Below, one piece after another: positions 1 to 11,670 of a stretch of DNA of 64,000 nt. The position numbers were made by a program, and so were the translations under genes. A model generated the notes under the pieces. That model saw nothing but the letters and a program-made list of their open reading frames with translations, did no database searches and was not told the DNA's origin. Source of the stretch: Athripsodes cinereus (taxonomy: Eukaryota > Arthropoda > Insecta > Trichoptera > Leptoceridae); the NCBI GenBank assembly GCA_947579605.1, contig OX388314.1, positions 5,208,001-5,272,000 of the forward strand, read 5' to 3'. Within the stretch, counting starts at the first letter, position 1. The number at the start of each line of letters is the position of its first letter.

Positions 1-58
1 TTTTTCTTAATCATTATTTATAATAAGTTATTATATATTATTTATTCATTCTCTCTTT

Positions 59-222
59 CATACCGTCACGAAATTTCCCTCATGTTGGGTAACCAGCAAA
101 CTAACTGGATGTAATAAACATGCAAGTCGTCCTCTCCGTGCCTATAAAGTTTAAGATATTCACAATGGGTGGCACAGCTTATCTTAGCCTTTTACAAGAC
201 ACTCGAAAACTAACGGAAGAGA
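59..222 (-). repeat. Rep-A dispersed repeat, copy 1
   Basis: This is a copy of the commonest repeat in the window. On the plus strand it runs from a CCGTCACG block through GGGTAACCAGC and TGTAATAAACATGCAAG to ACTCGAAAACTAACGGAAGAG. The sense orientation is defined by better copies that end in GTGATGGTATAGTAGTAG, so this copy lies on the minus strand. It is diverged and its TAG tail is lost. The family shows no recognisable protein and may be a SINE or the 3' end of a LINE. Confidence 0.75.
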
Positions 223-1245
223 AATTAAACATATTCCGTAATCATAATATACAACCTAAATATTTATTAAATATTTTCGTTATTGTATCGCTCACAGAAA
301 AAAAACAATATCAATACGTAATTTATAATATCTACTCAATAAAATTTTATTACTAATTCAAAATTAAATAAGGGATAGCTTCGCTATACTACGTCGTAAG
401 GAAGATTTAAATTCTACATAATATTGTAAACAAAAAAATCATAAATATGTTTAAGTTTTAAAAAAAATTCAGTTGTCTATATCCAATATCTGAATTTGAG
501 CAAGCACTCAAGACTTATTGATTAATTGTCTTTTCCCTATTTTCATCGTTATTTTATTTATTAACTTATCTCAGAAAATCTATGAATAATAATTATAGCA
601 TTATCCAAAAGAACATAATATTATATCAAAAAGGAAGTGAGACCCAAAAATTCATGGCGCATTATTTTTGACCGCTATACGTAACGTCCCTGTCTATCTC
701 TACGATAGATTTCGAAGCATTACTACTAGATGGGGCCCAAGTATAATTTTTATTGGTGGTAAATATGTATTTTAAATTATGTTAAACGGCTGTGTCAAGC
801 TTTAAATTACATAGTAATAGTAATCCCTTCGTACTTACATACCTACATAATATATTAACGAAGACATCATGGGAAGTAAAAAAAACTTCTGAACTAATCT
901 TGGCCAGAGGTAGACAACAGTAGATCTAGTAAGAGTTTTTATTAGTTTACGTATCGTAGATATTAGTGAGTTTGAAGTTACCTTTGTATACAATATTGTT
1001 ATCCTAAAAATGTCACTCTTCACTTAGACCAGAACAGCTCTAAAGTCAAGGCGATCTCAGCAGAAAAAAAAAACATAACAAAATATAAAATAAAAAAAGA
1101 AAGACAGAAAAAATCTCAAAAAGGACATCTTCAAAAAGAAACAACAGAATCATAGTAGATTCTCTATCCTGGTGTAAAATTCATTGTATGTTATGTTAAA
1201 AATATCAACATGAACATTCAAATCATTAAATAAGATGTAAAGTTT
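223..1245. other. Unannotated AT-rich stretch
   Basis: I see only short unrelated open frames and A/T runs here. No coding, RNA or repeat assignment is supported. Confidence 0.5.
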
Positions 1246-1291
1246 ATCCCACTTGTGGGATATGCCGTGATGGTATGGTAGTAGTAGTAGT
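1246..1291 (+). repeat. Rep-A fragment, 3' end with TAG tail
   Basis: Only the last ~45 bases of the family are present: CCCACTTGTGGGATATGCC, then GTGATGGTATGG and four GTA/TAG units. It shows that the microsatellite is the 3' tail of the element. Confidence 0.75.
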
Positions 1292-1799
1292 TTTGTTTTT
1301 TTTTTTATAGTATTGGTATAGATAAACCTTACTTAATAATATCATGAAAAACTCTAAGGCGCAATCTAATTGAATTGTAAAATTGTGAAGGTAAAACTTG
1401 TTTGAGTTTGCTGTATTTAAATATAAAATTTAGCTAACACACACAATCATTTACAACTATAAAAGTTCAAAAATTTATGTTAAACTTTTTAAAAAGAAAT
1501 TGTGAGACATTCCACGTCTTCATCTCTAGCGCTAAAATTAAAACTGTTGCCGACATCTGTGTAATGATTGAACATACTTCATTAAGAGTTTAGCCGTTTA
1601 TAACAAAATTTATTACATTTTTATAAATACATAAGTTCCCCACGGAGCTTCTAGGGTCGCGTGTTGACTATTGGGTATTTCTTTAACATGAGTAATGAGA
1701 TATTTCATATCATTACTACGGGTAGGTACACGTATTTAACAAAGGCCCAAAATTTGAATGTATCTTTAGGATGATGGTTATCCTAAGGTAGCCTTTAAT

Positions 1800-2047
1800 A
1801 TACTTCTTCTTCTTCTTCTTCCTGTGCCATATCAGGTCCTCCCAACGTTGGCGATCCCTCCGGCTAAAACCTCCCTGTCCTGTGTAAGTAGTGTATATAA
1901 GTCGGAGGAGACGGTACTTTTCTCCACGCAGCACATAACCCAAATAATTATGAGAACTTCTACAGTTTGACAATTGACAGCAGCTTTCTCTTGGCTCCGG
2001 CTCTCCTAAGTACTTCGATGTTACTGATGTTTTTGCATCTATTAAAC
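1800..2047 (-). pseudogene. Non-LTR retrotransposon reverse-transcriptase C-terminal remnant
   Basis: The minus strand encodes, in two frames, pieces typical of the region after the RT domain of endonuclease/RT-type LINEs. These are an NIEVLRRAGAKRKLL-like segment at about 2045-1995, then YLGYVLRGEKYRLLRLIYTT and RQRWEDLIWH nearer 1810. The two parts are joined by a frameshift near 1970. The element ends in AAG/GAA triplets (TTC repeats on the plus strand at 1803-1820), as expected for a LINE 3' tail. It is a dead, 5'-truncated copy and the clade is not determined. Confidence 0.6.
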
Positions 2048-2564
2048 TTCAACTCGTCACAAAAAGTAACCGGTAAAGAGACAGATAAAGTGAGTCTCCA
2101 TGAAACATAAGTCCTAAATCAAAGATAAAATCCATGATTTATAACGAAATCTGTATTTTACAAATGACTCGTAAACTTATAGAAAAGAGGACAAGAGCGG
2201 AAGAACTTATTACTGTACTTACTCCACGGATATGAAAACATAGTTGAAACTTTACAAGATCAGCTGTTTCCCAACTGAAATATTATGAGATTCAATATAG
2301 GTACGTAGGATATTATAATTTGTAGTTTGTAGTAGTAGTTACCTATCCATATTGGTACTTGTCTTAAACATAGCAGCTGGAATCTATGGAATGTCCATGT
2401 TTCAAAGTTCATTGAGCCAAGTTCTATATTGGGATACCGAGTGGTGAATATGTTGACAACAACATCGGGGACCACCTTCCTAGAGTGTCACCACTGCACC
2501 AGCCAACATATAGATTTTGTAACGCTTGCGAGATGTAAATTATGTAATAAGAACATTGACTTAA

Positions 2565-3322
2565 GGGCCCCGTTTAGCAAAAACGGTAAAATATTCAATT
2601 TTCAACAAATTTGATAGAGAAATTGCCAAAATTTGTTAACCCTTGCGAACATATTGATTTGATAAAATAAAAAATCAAATATTTATTACCAATATTAGTT
2701 TTTTACTAAAAAAATAAATAAATCGCAGACTCACGAGATTTATTTAGGTAGGTACTCTTTGTTATATCAAAATACAAATTATTTGTAAAATATATATATT
2801 TTTTATTCATCCTATCAAGCATATAAATAATATAGATTTTAGCAAACTTTTTTATACAAAAATAACAAATACAAAAAATATAACAAATACAAAAAATCGA
2901 GTTCATGTGGTGGTTTTTGGTTTCAAAATATGAGAAATTTTATCAAAAAAAATATTTTTTAAATCGGTCAAAAGCCATGAAAAAAAAAACAAAAAAATAG
3001 TTTTTTTTTGTTCTATAATTGTTATGACTATCTAAGTATTCGTAATATTAAAAACAATATATGAAAATTTGTAGGATTAATGTGCATTTATGTACCAAAC
3101 ACACCCCCGAATTTTTAAAAATATGCTTTTTTATAAACGAATACTTTGAAGCTATAATCAAGTTTTTTTTAAAAAGTTAAAGTTTGATATTGGTAATGAA
3201 TATTTGTTTTCATACTCGTATTTTATCAAATCAAAATGTTCGTAGGGTCTACAAGTTTTGAGAGTTTGTGTACCAAACTTGTTGAAAATTGAATGTTTTA
3301 TCGTTTTTGCTAAAGGAGCCCC
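2565..3322. mobile_element. Non-autonomous inverted-repeat element in a TTAA site (piggyBac-like)
   Basis: Both ends abut TTAA (2561-2564 and 3323-3326), the target duplication expected of piggyBac-type elements. Left end GGGCCCCGTTTAGCAAAAAC and right end (complement) GGGGCTCCTTTAGCAAAAAC match. The inverted similarity continues about 130 bp inward, through ATTCAATTTTCAACAA and ATTTGATAAAATA blocks, to about 2700 and 3195. The interior is A/T runs with no transposase. The arms differ at many positions, so the insertion is old. Confidence 0.7.
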
Positions 3323-3529
3323 TTAAATCATAGACTAGAAACGGAATACTATTTTTTTTCAGAAAACATGTTCTAAATTATTGATAATATTTATGCTGTT
3401 TCACTCCGTAGAATTGAGGTGTTGATGGTTTTCCTCACATTTAAACTCATTGTAGCTACATCTTACAAACCTGACTAGATCATAAAAGGATCCCTGCAAA
3501 AAAACAATTAAAATCAGTTTAATCCCTCA

Positions 3530-3735
3530 AGTAGGGTAGCCAGCAAACCACCTGCATGTAATTAACGTAAAAGCTCTCCTCCCAGGGCCTACAAAAAAAT
3601 AAGACATCCAGGACGGGTGACAATTCTCATCGCTGAATTTAAGATGTAAAATGACTTTAGTTTTAATTGCTGTCTTTAACAGGACACTCGACAACTTACG
3701 GAAAAGAGTGGGAGACTAATTCTCTAGCGAGTGCG
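3530..3735 (-). repeat. Rep-A copy, diverged
   Basis: GTAGGGTAGCCAGCAAACC, TGCATGTAATTAACGTAAAAG, GACATCCAGGACGGGTG and GAAAAGAGTGGGAGACTAAT match the family in order. The TAG tail side has been lost. Confidence 0.7.
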
Positions 3736-4087
3736 GAAACATTGAAAAAAATTAAACATTATTCTTTTCTAAATGCATATAATTACTTTTTCTTTTACAA
3801 CGACGATTTAAATACACATTGATAGATTGACTTTAAAAAATCATGCACAAATCTTTTTGACTGTATTACCGACGTATTGCATACCTGAACATGCAATAAT
3901 TAATAGGTAGTTATTTTGTATGGTTAATTGACTATACCTACCTGCAACTTTGTATGAAACTATAATTAACCAATGTAAGTTTAGTACACGTTAAACTCAG
4001 TACCTGCATTGAAGTCGTTTATATCAAAAGTGGATAAATCCATATTTGTTGAAATAAAATTGGAAGGATCTTAAACAAAAAGATCTA

Positions 4088-4340
4088 TTACTACTGCTAT
4101 ACCATCACAGCATATTCCAAAAGTGAGGCAACCAGTAGATCAGTTACATGTAATAAACATGCAAGCTTTTAATTTCAACCACTCCAAGCCAAAAAGTTTA
4201 GACTTTCAGAATGGGTGGCAAACTTAATAGCTAAATTATAGACGTAATATCTTTAGTTTTTTAAACACCTACCTTTGACAGAACGTTTGAAAGCTTTCGG
4301 AAAAGAGTGGGAGACCGATTCTTTATTGGGTGCTCCACGA
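4088..4340 (-). repeat. Rep-A copy, near full length
   Basis: This copy starts with TACTACTGC TATACCATCACAGC (the reversed TAG tail) and ends with GGGAGACCGATTCTTTATTG followed by GTGCTCCACG. Most family blocks are present in order, so it helps define both ends. Confidence 0.8.
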
Positions 4341-4675
4341 AACAAAATAGGTGTTTTAGTTTTACTTTACTTGACACCATAACACAAGATGAACAACAGT
4401 ATTTCTCTCTGTCTATCCCATCACGACATCTCTCATAAGTGGAGTGGTCAGTGTCTGCGTCTAATGAACGCATAGTAGTATATTTGATGGCCGCATGCTA
4501 TATAAAAATTCTTCGTCCCTATTGGTCATTTCGGATTTGACCAGTTTCGTTTATGATTTGTGATAGACTTGACTAATTCTGATGCTGTGATTGGTTTTAT
4601 CAGACTAAAGCATCATAAAAATGCAAGTTTATAGATTTCAAATGAAGAATTTTTTCTACATACTTAAAAAAAACC

Positions 4676-4800
4676 CCATCACAATATCCCCCTAAAGTGC
4701 CAGCAAATAGTCAGCAGTATAAATTAATATTATTATCATAGATTTCGTCCTTTTGTATTAATAAAAATAAACATTTAGGATGGGTTGCCATTTTCATATA
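4676..4800 (-). repeat. Rep-A fragment
   Basis: CCATCACAATATCCCCC, GCCAGCAAATAGTCAGCAG and ATTTAGGATGGGTTGCC match family blocks, with deletions between them. Confidence 0.5.
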
Positions 4801-5605
4801 TCAACCATTATAATTGGCATGAAGATTTTAAATGTCTTTTATGTGATTTTTTACACCTGAAAAACCCTATTTGTGAGCGACCCTATTTTTGGACCAAAAA
4901 TATGTGCATTTTAGATTTGAGCGATTTTGAAACCAAACCATTCATAAATGAACCGTCATCATCAAGGAAAGCGGTATGTAAGAAATTATACATTTCATGT
5001 TTAGCAATAAGCCCGCCTTCCTCTTACAATGTTCATGTAATAACATGATCTTTTAAGTACACGGCATTATTGATGTGACTAGACCTTAGGTCCTCAAACT
5101 TTACTCTGAGTCTTTGAATAAAAAATATTTTCCAATATTTTTCTCTTTAGTTAAGTAGTTGATACATGAAAATCACGTATGCATTTCAATCTCTGTATTA
5201 ACTGTGAGATTGCCGATATGCTATCGATGGATAATATACAATAAAGTTTATTTATTTCGATACCAAAATTAAAGGCACCAAAGTATTTACGTATTATATA
5301 ATAAAAATAAACTAGATTTCTTTTAAGATGCGCCGTTTTACGGAAAAACCACCGCAAGGGCCCAATCATAATACCTTCTGAACAAAAGTATATATGTAAC
5401 CGTGATACCCAAGTTTGTCAGCCTGAAGACATGACACACCTTTTATCTTATTTTATTTCTTTTCAAAAAGGCTGAACACATATTAATATTATATTACTTG
5501 TATTATTTTTATTTTATCTCCCTCACATTTTTTTTTAATTTACACTATGTAATTTTAAAAACGGACGTGGATACTGAATCTTAGATGTTGTTAATCATAC
5601 CAATC
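4801..5605. other. Unannotated AT-rich stretch
   Basis: There are short unrelated open frames of at most 87 codons, without domain character. I see no supported feature. Confidence 0.45.
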
Positions 5606-5685
5606 CCGCGGTATTTTTGACTATAGAAAGGATTAAGATTAAGACAAGATTAAGATCGTATTTAGATTGTGTCAAGAGTAACCCT
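5606..5685. mobile_element. Half of a GGGTTACTC-type MITE
   Basis: CGCGGTATTTTTGACTA followed by AAGACAAGATTAAGATCG and GTGTCAAGAGTAACCCT matches the right half of the complete element at 60765-61002. The left terminal repeat is absent, so this is a truncated copy. Confidence 0.55.
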
Positions 5686-6156
5686 GCTGTGTACAAGATC
5701 GATAAAACAATATATTTCAATCACTCTTTATAGGTAAAAGTACTTTATCTCATAGCAGAGGGCTGTTAGGCTACGTATCTCCACTACGCTGAGCATAACT
5801 AGATGACATTATATTAATTTATTCTAAGAATATACAAACAAATTAAGTAGACAATAATTATAAAATCAGATAACACGAGAAATATTGAGTGAGTGCTGCC
5901 ACACTGTTGAACAACTTTATTGACATTGTCACCTGCCAATATTTGTTAGTAATTAGTTGTATAGTGTACGAGTACCTACACACTGCGAGTAGGTATGATA
6001 AAATATAAAATGAGTTCGTACTAATTATGAATGCACGCATTATTGGCTCTCGAGGCATATTTTCGTACTGCGTCCTTACATTGTAACATCCAAGTTTCAA
6101 ACTAATGTTTTTCACTCAGTGAGGTCCTCTCAACATACAACTCATTTATGAATATT

Positions 6157-6564
6157 ACTAGCTGACCCAGCGAACTTCGTTCCGCCGAACAATCAATGAA
6201 TGTCAATATTTAGGTAAAAGAAAATGAACATTTACTCTCTATCTATAAACAATAATGAATAAATGCATTTAATGTTCGATATGGGTAGTTATACTTCCCT
6301 CTCCCCATACAGAGTACAAGGGAATATTGTTGCAATATTATCGTTGTCAATATTGTTTTTTTTTATCAATATTGAAATTAAAAATGTATGGCGTAAATAA
6401 TTTTCTTCGTAATTTTTCTTCAGGTGAATTTTTAAGATTTTGTAATAGCCTATCGGCTATTCGGGGCGGAGAAGAATTCAACAAATCAGAGATCATTCAA
6501 ATCGGTACAGCCATTCTTGAGTTATAAATGGTGTAACTAACACGACTTTATTTTATATATAGAT
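6157..6564 (+). repeat. Widespread arthropod-type repeat (ACTAGCTGACCC ... ATATATAGAT)
   Basis: The unit begins ACTAGCTGACCCAGCGAACT and ends in a GAGTTATAAATGGTGTAACT block followed by a TATATATAGAT end. These two end signatures are familiar from interspersed repeats in many insects. I cannot assign a class. The 66-codon frame inside (6327-6527) has no recognisable domain. Confidence 0.5.
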
Positions 6565-6654
6565 ATGGTAAGGGAAAAAAATAGGTAGATATTTGTGTCT
6601 TGTTATTTTTTTTTCTTTGCAAAAGTGAAATATACTTGACAATTTTTAATATAA

Positions 6655-6995
6655 ATATCTATCTATACCTACCATCACGCCATTTCCCAGAGGTGGGGTA
6701 GCCAGTAGGTAAACTGCACGAATTAAATAGTCAGCATTGAAGGACCCACCGTCTACCCGGATAGCGTAGAAGTCTGAAGACTTCCATTTATCCGAAATTC
6801 TACACTTAACATACCAGCTGCATTTAATAAACATGCAAGCTGTCCCTACAGTGCAAAAAAGTAAGAAATACAGGATAGGTACAAAATCTCATCACTGCAT
6901 TCAAGATGCGACTTTTCGAACACGTGTTTTTTACAGGACACTCAAAAACTAACGGAATAGAGTGGAAGATCAATTCTTTGCCGGTTGTTTCACGA
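6655..6995 (-). repeat. Rep-A copy interrupted by about 90 bp
   Basis: The family blocks CCATCACGCC, GAGGTGGGGTAGCCAG (6658-6720) and CAGCTGCATTTAATAAACAT to GGACACTCAAAAACTAACGG (about 6811-6960) are separated by a non-family stretch rich in GC (about 6721-6810). This looks like a secondary insertion. Confidence 0.65.
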
Positions 6996-7579
6996 AAAGA
7001 ATACTCAGGTGTAAGGAAAATAAATGATTATGAATTCGAAAAAATAAATAATGGGCGTATCTTTATCAATCTTTCATGTGACGTCATTTCATTAACTTGT
7101 AAAATTAAGCTTAAAACTCATACCATGTATGTATGATGGTATCACTGTGTTACCAAAAGGAATCACGAGTGCTACAATTAATTTAATATTCTTGTGACGA
7201 TGCAGTATGTACCTATTCTTATACTAGGTACATACTTGGATATTTTCATAAAATTATGGAAAACACAAGTCACTTTTAGAATAAATTAGCCGAAATTCCT
7301 TGCAAAGGGCCAATGTCCTAATTTTGTTTCCAAGGCCAAAATAAACACACATAAGAACCATAGCGGGTATGTATTATGCTACAGGAGTTCCCCTCTTATT
7401 GCTAATTGATTTGTTTATCAGTTTTTAAATATAATACAGAAAAACATCAAATACAAAATTCGATTTAATTTTCATCATGTAGAAAAGGTGCTCCCTCGAA
7501 TAATTGACAAATTACACAACACTTTTTATTGTTTTAGTGCACAAGTGAAACAAGCTTTTCCTTCTTCTACAAAATCGTA

Positions 7580-7741
7580 GAATCCAACACGGCAAACACT
7601 TCCAAATTCGCAGACAGGAGCTTGAGGGTCGCGGGGCCAACTGACTGGAATAGATTACCAGCGGACTTAAGACAAAATAAGCCTTCTACCACCTTCAGAA
7701 GAAACAGGGCCCTTGAGATGGTCACGGATTATTATACTGGG
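7580..7741 (+). pseudogene. CR1/Jockey-like LINE ORF2 C-terminal fragment
   Basis: The plus frame reads SKFADRSLRVAGPTDWNRLP followed by ADLRQNKPSTTFRR. This matches the conserved R-S-(F/L)-x-V-x-(G/A)-P-x-x-W-N-x-L-P-x-x-(L/V)-R motif at the extreme C-terminus of CR1/L2/Jockey-clade reverse transcriptases. Nothing upstream supports the catalytic domain, so it is a 5'-truncated remnant. The frame runs open past the homology to 7945 by chance. Confidence 0.65.
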
Positions 7742-8570
7742 CCATATATAAATCGTCCGTATTTTTATAGATTAAACATATCAGAAAGACGTTTCTTAAT
7801 CTTAAATCAAAGTTTTATAATGATTAAAGATCGTTGCGAAAGTCGAATGACGTCTCTCTCGTGTTTGTTTAACCTATTAAACCTAATTTTTACTGTAATA
7901 ATGTCACTGAAAAACGTAATTAATTGCTTCGACAGACTTTTCTGACAGCTGAGATTTTTATTACAATATATTTTGTTTATTTTTGTGCTACCTATTTTTC
8001 TCATAAAAGTATAGTTTGTTCACTAACAAACTTTTCTTCAATGAGGATAACCGTTGAACTTATTTTCCTACATATTTATTTTATTAAATCAACTTTCAAC
8101 TAAATGACACAAAAACACGAAAAACAGTTGTGATGGGTGTATTTACGTTAATAAGTAACTATATTTTGTTCTTATAAATAAAACAAATGTTCAATACAAA
8201 CTTAAGTCCATGAACCAATTTTCGATAAACGAATCGTGGCAAATGCTGTGAAGACTGTATGTGAATCATTTTGGTCCTGTGTTATTCTGAAAACCGGTCG
8301 GACCAACCAATTCGACCTAAAGACTTATTTAAAAGTAATATATCGCCGATGAAAAATGTAATAAATAAATAAGTATCCACCAATATTACTGACACACCAA
8401 TGCAAATATTGTATATCAACAAATCGACTGTCCAGTACCATAATGCAACAAGTCAAAAAAATTAGAATTAGAGTAATTGTTAATACACACAATCAACGCC
8501 AGTCTTTTAATTCCATTTTTTAAACGATTATTATATAGCACAATTCACTTTCTGTTGTGATTTTGATTAC

Positions 8571-9990
8571 ATGAAAATTCTTCGAAATACAATTGTTCGA
8601 ATTTACATTTATTCGAAAAAAGAATTGTTCAAATTAGCAAATCTTCGAATAACATTTGTTCGACTATCAATTATTCGAATTACAATTAATAGAAAGTTAA
8701 TTGTTCGAATAACACTTGTTCGAAAACCCTATTCTTCGAACCATTTTATATAAACCTAAATTAATTTAATTTTTATCTTTAGAAGGTCATATTATGGCCA
8801 ATTCTGAATCATAAAATAGTTTAGTTGCACTAACTAAGTCAACTAAGTGAGAAGATAGTCGAGTCATGATAATTATTTCTAATTCGTATTCACAGTTTTC
8901 CGTACTAATTTAGTTCATTAGTTCATTTTGACACCTTAGTACAACTATAAATTTCGAGAATCTATGGATTTCGTATTCAGAATGAAATTTTAGTTGACAG
9001 CCGACGACTAAAATAAGTTGGATTTGGCAGAATTTTATTCGCGACTTTTAATGTGCGAATATTATTAGTTGCTGTCATTTTACCGCAGAATATTGCTATA
9101 TTTTGGAAGTGTTAAGTTGTTTTTTCAATTAAAAGTAAAAATTTATATTTTTAGGGCAACTCTTAGCATGTATAAATTGTAAAATTACACCACCACCGAC
9201 GCAAATACGAACGCCAAAATATATCGGCAAATCTGACATTTCACAATTTTCACGCGCGACAACTATTAAATTGTTGCCAGAAGTGTAAATCGGAACGTGA
9301 AAAACATTTTGTATTGCGGCATCACTGATTAATATTAGTTTGTCCCATAGATTTTACCGTTTGCACTTGGTGGTTCTCGAGTTTATAGTTGTTTATAGTT
9401 CATAAATAATGCTGAATACTACATAATAACTAATATTAATCAACTTTTTAGTTAGTCAGTTCATTAAGATTCAGAATTGGCCCTATTGACACAATTATAT
9501 GTATTGCGTTTCATATTACTGTAGTACAAAACTCCAGTCATACCTCATCCAACTGTGGACGAGTACATAAGGAACAAATGTTATTTTAGTGTCTTAAGAA
9601 AATGAGGCGATGGCTTTCATATCTAATTATAAATATATTTAAATTATTTTTCCTATCGCTTGACACTATTTAAATAAATCGATTGCAAACTGAGTCGTAT
9701 TATATAATATTACTTCGCTAAGCACGTTCACTTTTCGCTGAAAATAGGAGCAGTTATTTGTCTTGATAATAAAAAATAAACGTATACTTCCATGAACAGG
9801 AAGTAAAAATTCGAAGAATTGTATTTCGAATAATTGTTGTTACCAATATGACGTATAAAAATTCGAAAAATTGTGTTTTCTGATAATTGTGGATTCGAAT
9901 AATTGCCATTCGAATAAAAGTAAATTCGAACAATTGTTTTTTCGAATAATTGTAAATTCAAATAATTGTAATTCGAATAATTTTCCTGTC
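8571..9990. mobile_element. Inverted pair of TTCGAA/AATTGT-rich blocks around a nested element
   Basis: 8571-8753 and 9808-9990 are both built from irregular 12-16 bp units of the form TTCGAAnAATTGTT. They lie in opposite orientation and together bracket about 1.05 kb. The arrangement resembles internally repetitive terminal inverted repeats of a non-autonomous DNA transposon. I cannot fix the exact ends or a target duplication. Confidence 0.45.
8796..9482. mobile_element. Nested element with GGCCAATTCTGAATC terminal inverted repeats
   Basis: GGCCAATTCTGAATC at 8796-8810 is exactly inverted at 9468-9482. Inward of these, TTAGT/ACTAAC-rich sequence is also roughly inverted. The element sits between the two TTCGAA-rich arms of the outer structure. 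The interior has no long reading frame. Confidence 0.6.
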
Positions 9991-10115
9991 ACCGAGTTAT
10001 GGAACTGGACAATCGAAATCGACATATTTCATTATAATAAATCGTGTACTTATACTTGCTATCTTTCAGAATACACTGTTCCTTCAACAATACAAATAAG
10101 AACGTTATAAATGTC

Positions 10116-10201
10116 GTGAGAAGAAGTTATTCTACTGATCCAATGGCGATGTGGGCGGAGGAGGCTGGTTTCTGCACTGTGTTCCCGAAAAAAGGATTAA
10201 A
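10116..10201 (+). pseudogene. LINE RT C-terminal tail remnant
   Basis: The plus frame has RRRLVSALCSRKKD near the end, the same closing motif as the better copy at 11434-11670. Everything upstream is lost or scrambled. Confidence 0.45.
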
Positions 10202-10299
10202 GGGTAATTGAGATGACGTTTATTACGTCATCAAGTAGTGAGTAAAATTATTATTGAAAAATATGGAAACATTCGAATATATTGTGTCGTTATACTATT

Positions 10300-10429
10300 G
10301 TTACTATACCACACGACATATCCTACAAGGGAGGTAGCCAGCGAAATAACTGTATATAATAAACGTGCAGATTGTCCTCTATTGTCCCAAAAAATAAGAT
10401 ATTCAGAATGGGCATCATTGCTAAATTAC
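10300..10429 (-). repeat. Rep-A fragment cut by a SINE
   Basis: GAGGTAGCCAGCGAAATAAC, AATAAACGTGCAGATTGTCC and ATATTCAGAATGGGC are family blocks. The copy stops where the SINE poly-T begins. Confidence 0.6.
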
Positions 10430-10605
10430 TTTTTTTTAAAAGATGTGTCTGGGCTTCTGTTATAAACTCTAATACAACCTTATGCACATTTTACAGTACG
10501 TTAAAAGCTTGTGTCGTGAATGGGGAGTTTCTGAGCACCTGGTATCAAACCGCGGACCCAATGTACATGAGGCCGAGACTCTACCTCCAGGCTGCCGACG
10601 AACTC
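10430..10605 (-). repeat. SINE-B copy 1 (tRNA-derived)
   Basis: On the minus strand it reads GAGTTCGTCGGCAGCCTGGA, GTAGAGTCTCGGCC, a degenerate box B (GGTTTGATACC), then CTTTTAACG and a poly-A tail. It is more diverged than the copies at 18.7 and 29.2 kb. Confidence 0.75.
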
Positions 10606-10937
10606 TTAACTTACTTATTTTACTTTTTGTATGGTTTTTATATTTTTTTTATGCTAAATTGCTGCGTTAAATAGTTATTCCAAATCAAATCCTTGATTCC
10701 CCTCTAGAAAGTAACTGAACCGCCTCTGGGATCGATCTATGCATATCCATTCAATCTCCTCATACTTTTCATTCAATCTATTCATACTGAAATTTGGCTG
10801 AATTATCTGAAACATGTAAGAACGCTTGAGTTAAAATTTCTAACAAAATGTTCAAACAAAAGAATTACTAATATTACTGATTCAATTTTTTACGGAAAAT
10901 TCTTGAGCGGATATAAAAGGATAAGAGGGAAAGCGGA

Positions 10938-11301
10938 CGGTTAGCGGCATTTGAAATGTGGTGCTATAGACGCATGCTGAAGATTCATTGGTCGGAACAC
11001 GTCGAAAACGAAGAAGTGTTAACCAGGGTTGGCGAAAAAAAGGCAACTCCTCAAAAGAATCTGCCAACAACGAGCTAATTGGATTGGCCACAACATCAGG
11101 CACCCAGGACTGCTCATCGCAATCGCAGAGGGCAGGACCGAAGGCACAAATGGCAGAGGTCGACCGAGAGACGCCTATATGGACCAACTGAAGAGGGACA
11201 TGAGCTGTGACTCATATATGGAGTTGAAGAGACTAGCTGAGAATAGGGAGGAGTGGAGAAATAAGTCAAAACTCGTTGCAGACCAATCCAATGGATTGTA
11301 A
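10938..11301 (+). pseudogene. LINE RT C-terminal region, RTE-like, frameshifted
   Basis: The first frame gives AFEMWCYRRMLKIHWSEHV and NEEVLTRVGEK. A one-base excess in an A7 run (11035-11041) shifts the frame, after which RQLLKRICQQRANWIGHNIR and the stop at 11299-11301 follow. This is the well-known region after the thumb of endonuclease/RT LINEs (RMLxIxWxxxxxNEEVL ... GHxxR ... GRPR). The element ends in a TATATAT run. A second copy at 58197-58490 has the same stop and the same tail but lacks this frameshift. Both are dead and 5'-truncated. Confidence 0.75.
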
Positions 11302-11433
11302 CTCATTATATATATGTATAGATGTTAACTTTCTTACACGGGATGGAAAAATACAAAAAACAGAAAATAATTGAAAACCTATTCTTTATATACCCGGCAG
11401 AGATCTGTAATCTCCGATATACAGGAGAGATGA

Positions 11434-11670
11434 TGGTCCTGGCTGGGTCATGTTCTGAGAATGCCCAATGATAGTTGGCCAAAAAGAGCACTGTTATTTC
11501 GTCCGCAAGGGTTCCGTCGGCCCCAACGTCCCTCTTTCACAATCCACCGTTCCTATGACAACGACATCAGAGCGCAGGGTATGTCGTGGGAAGAGGTGAC
11601 GCGATTGGCACAGAGACGCTCTGAATGAAGGAGACTGATTTCTGCCCTGTGCTCCCGAGAGGAGCGTTGA
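11434..11670 (+). pseudogene. LINE RT C-terminal tail with one in-frame TGA
   Basis: The frame reads WLGHVLRMPNDSWPKRALLF, then QGMSWEEVTRLAQRRSE, a TGA at 11626-11628, then RRLISALCSREER and a stop. The TGA replaces the W expected in the RSEWRRL motif seen in the related copies at 30198-30278 and 50225-50348, so one base change explains it. It belongs to a different LINE family from the tail just upstream, and the two lie within 133 bp of each other. Confidence 0.7.

Noticed and set aside
7622..7945. 107-codon gene
   Set aside because: Only the first ~40 codons match a LINE C-terminus; the rest is a chance extension.
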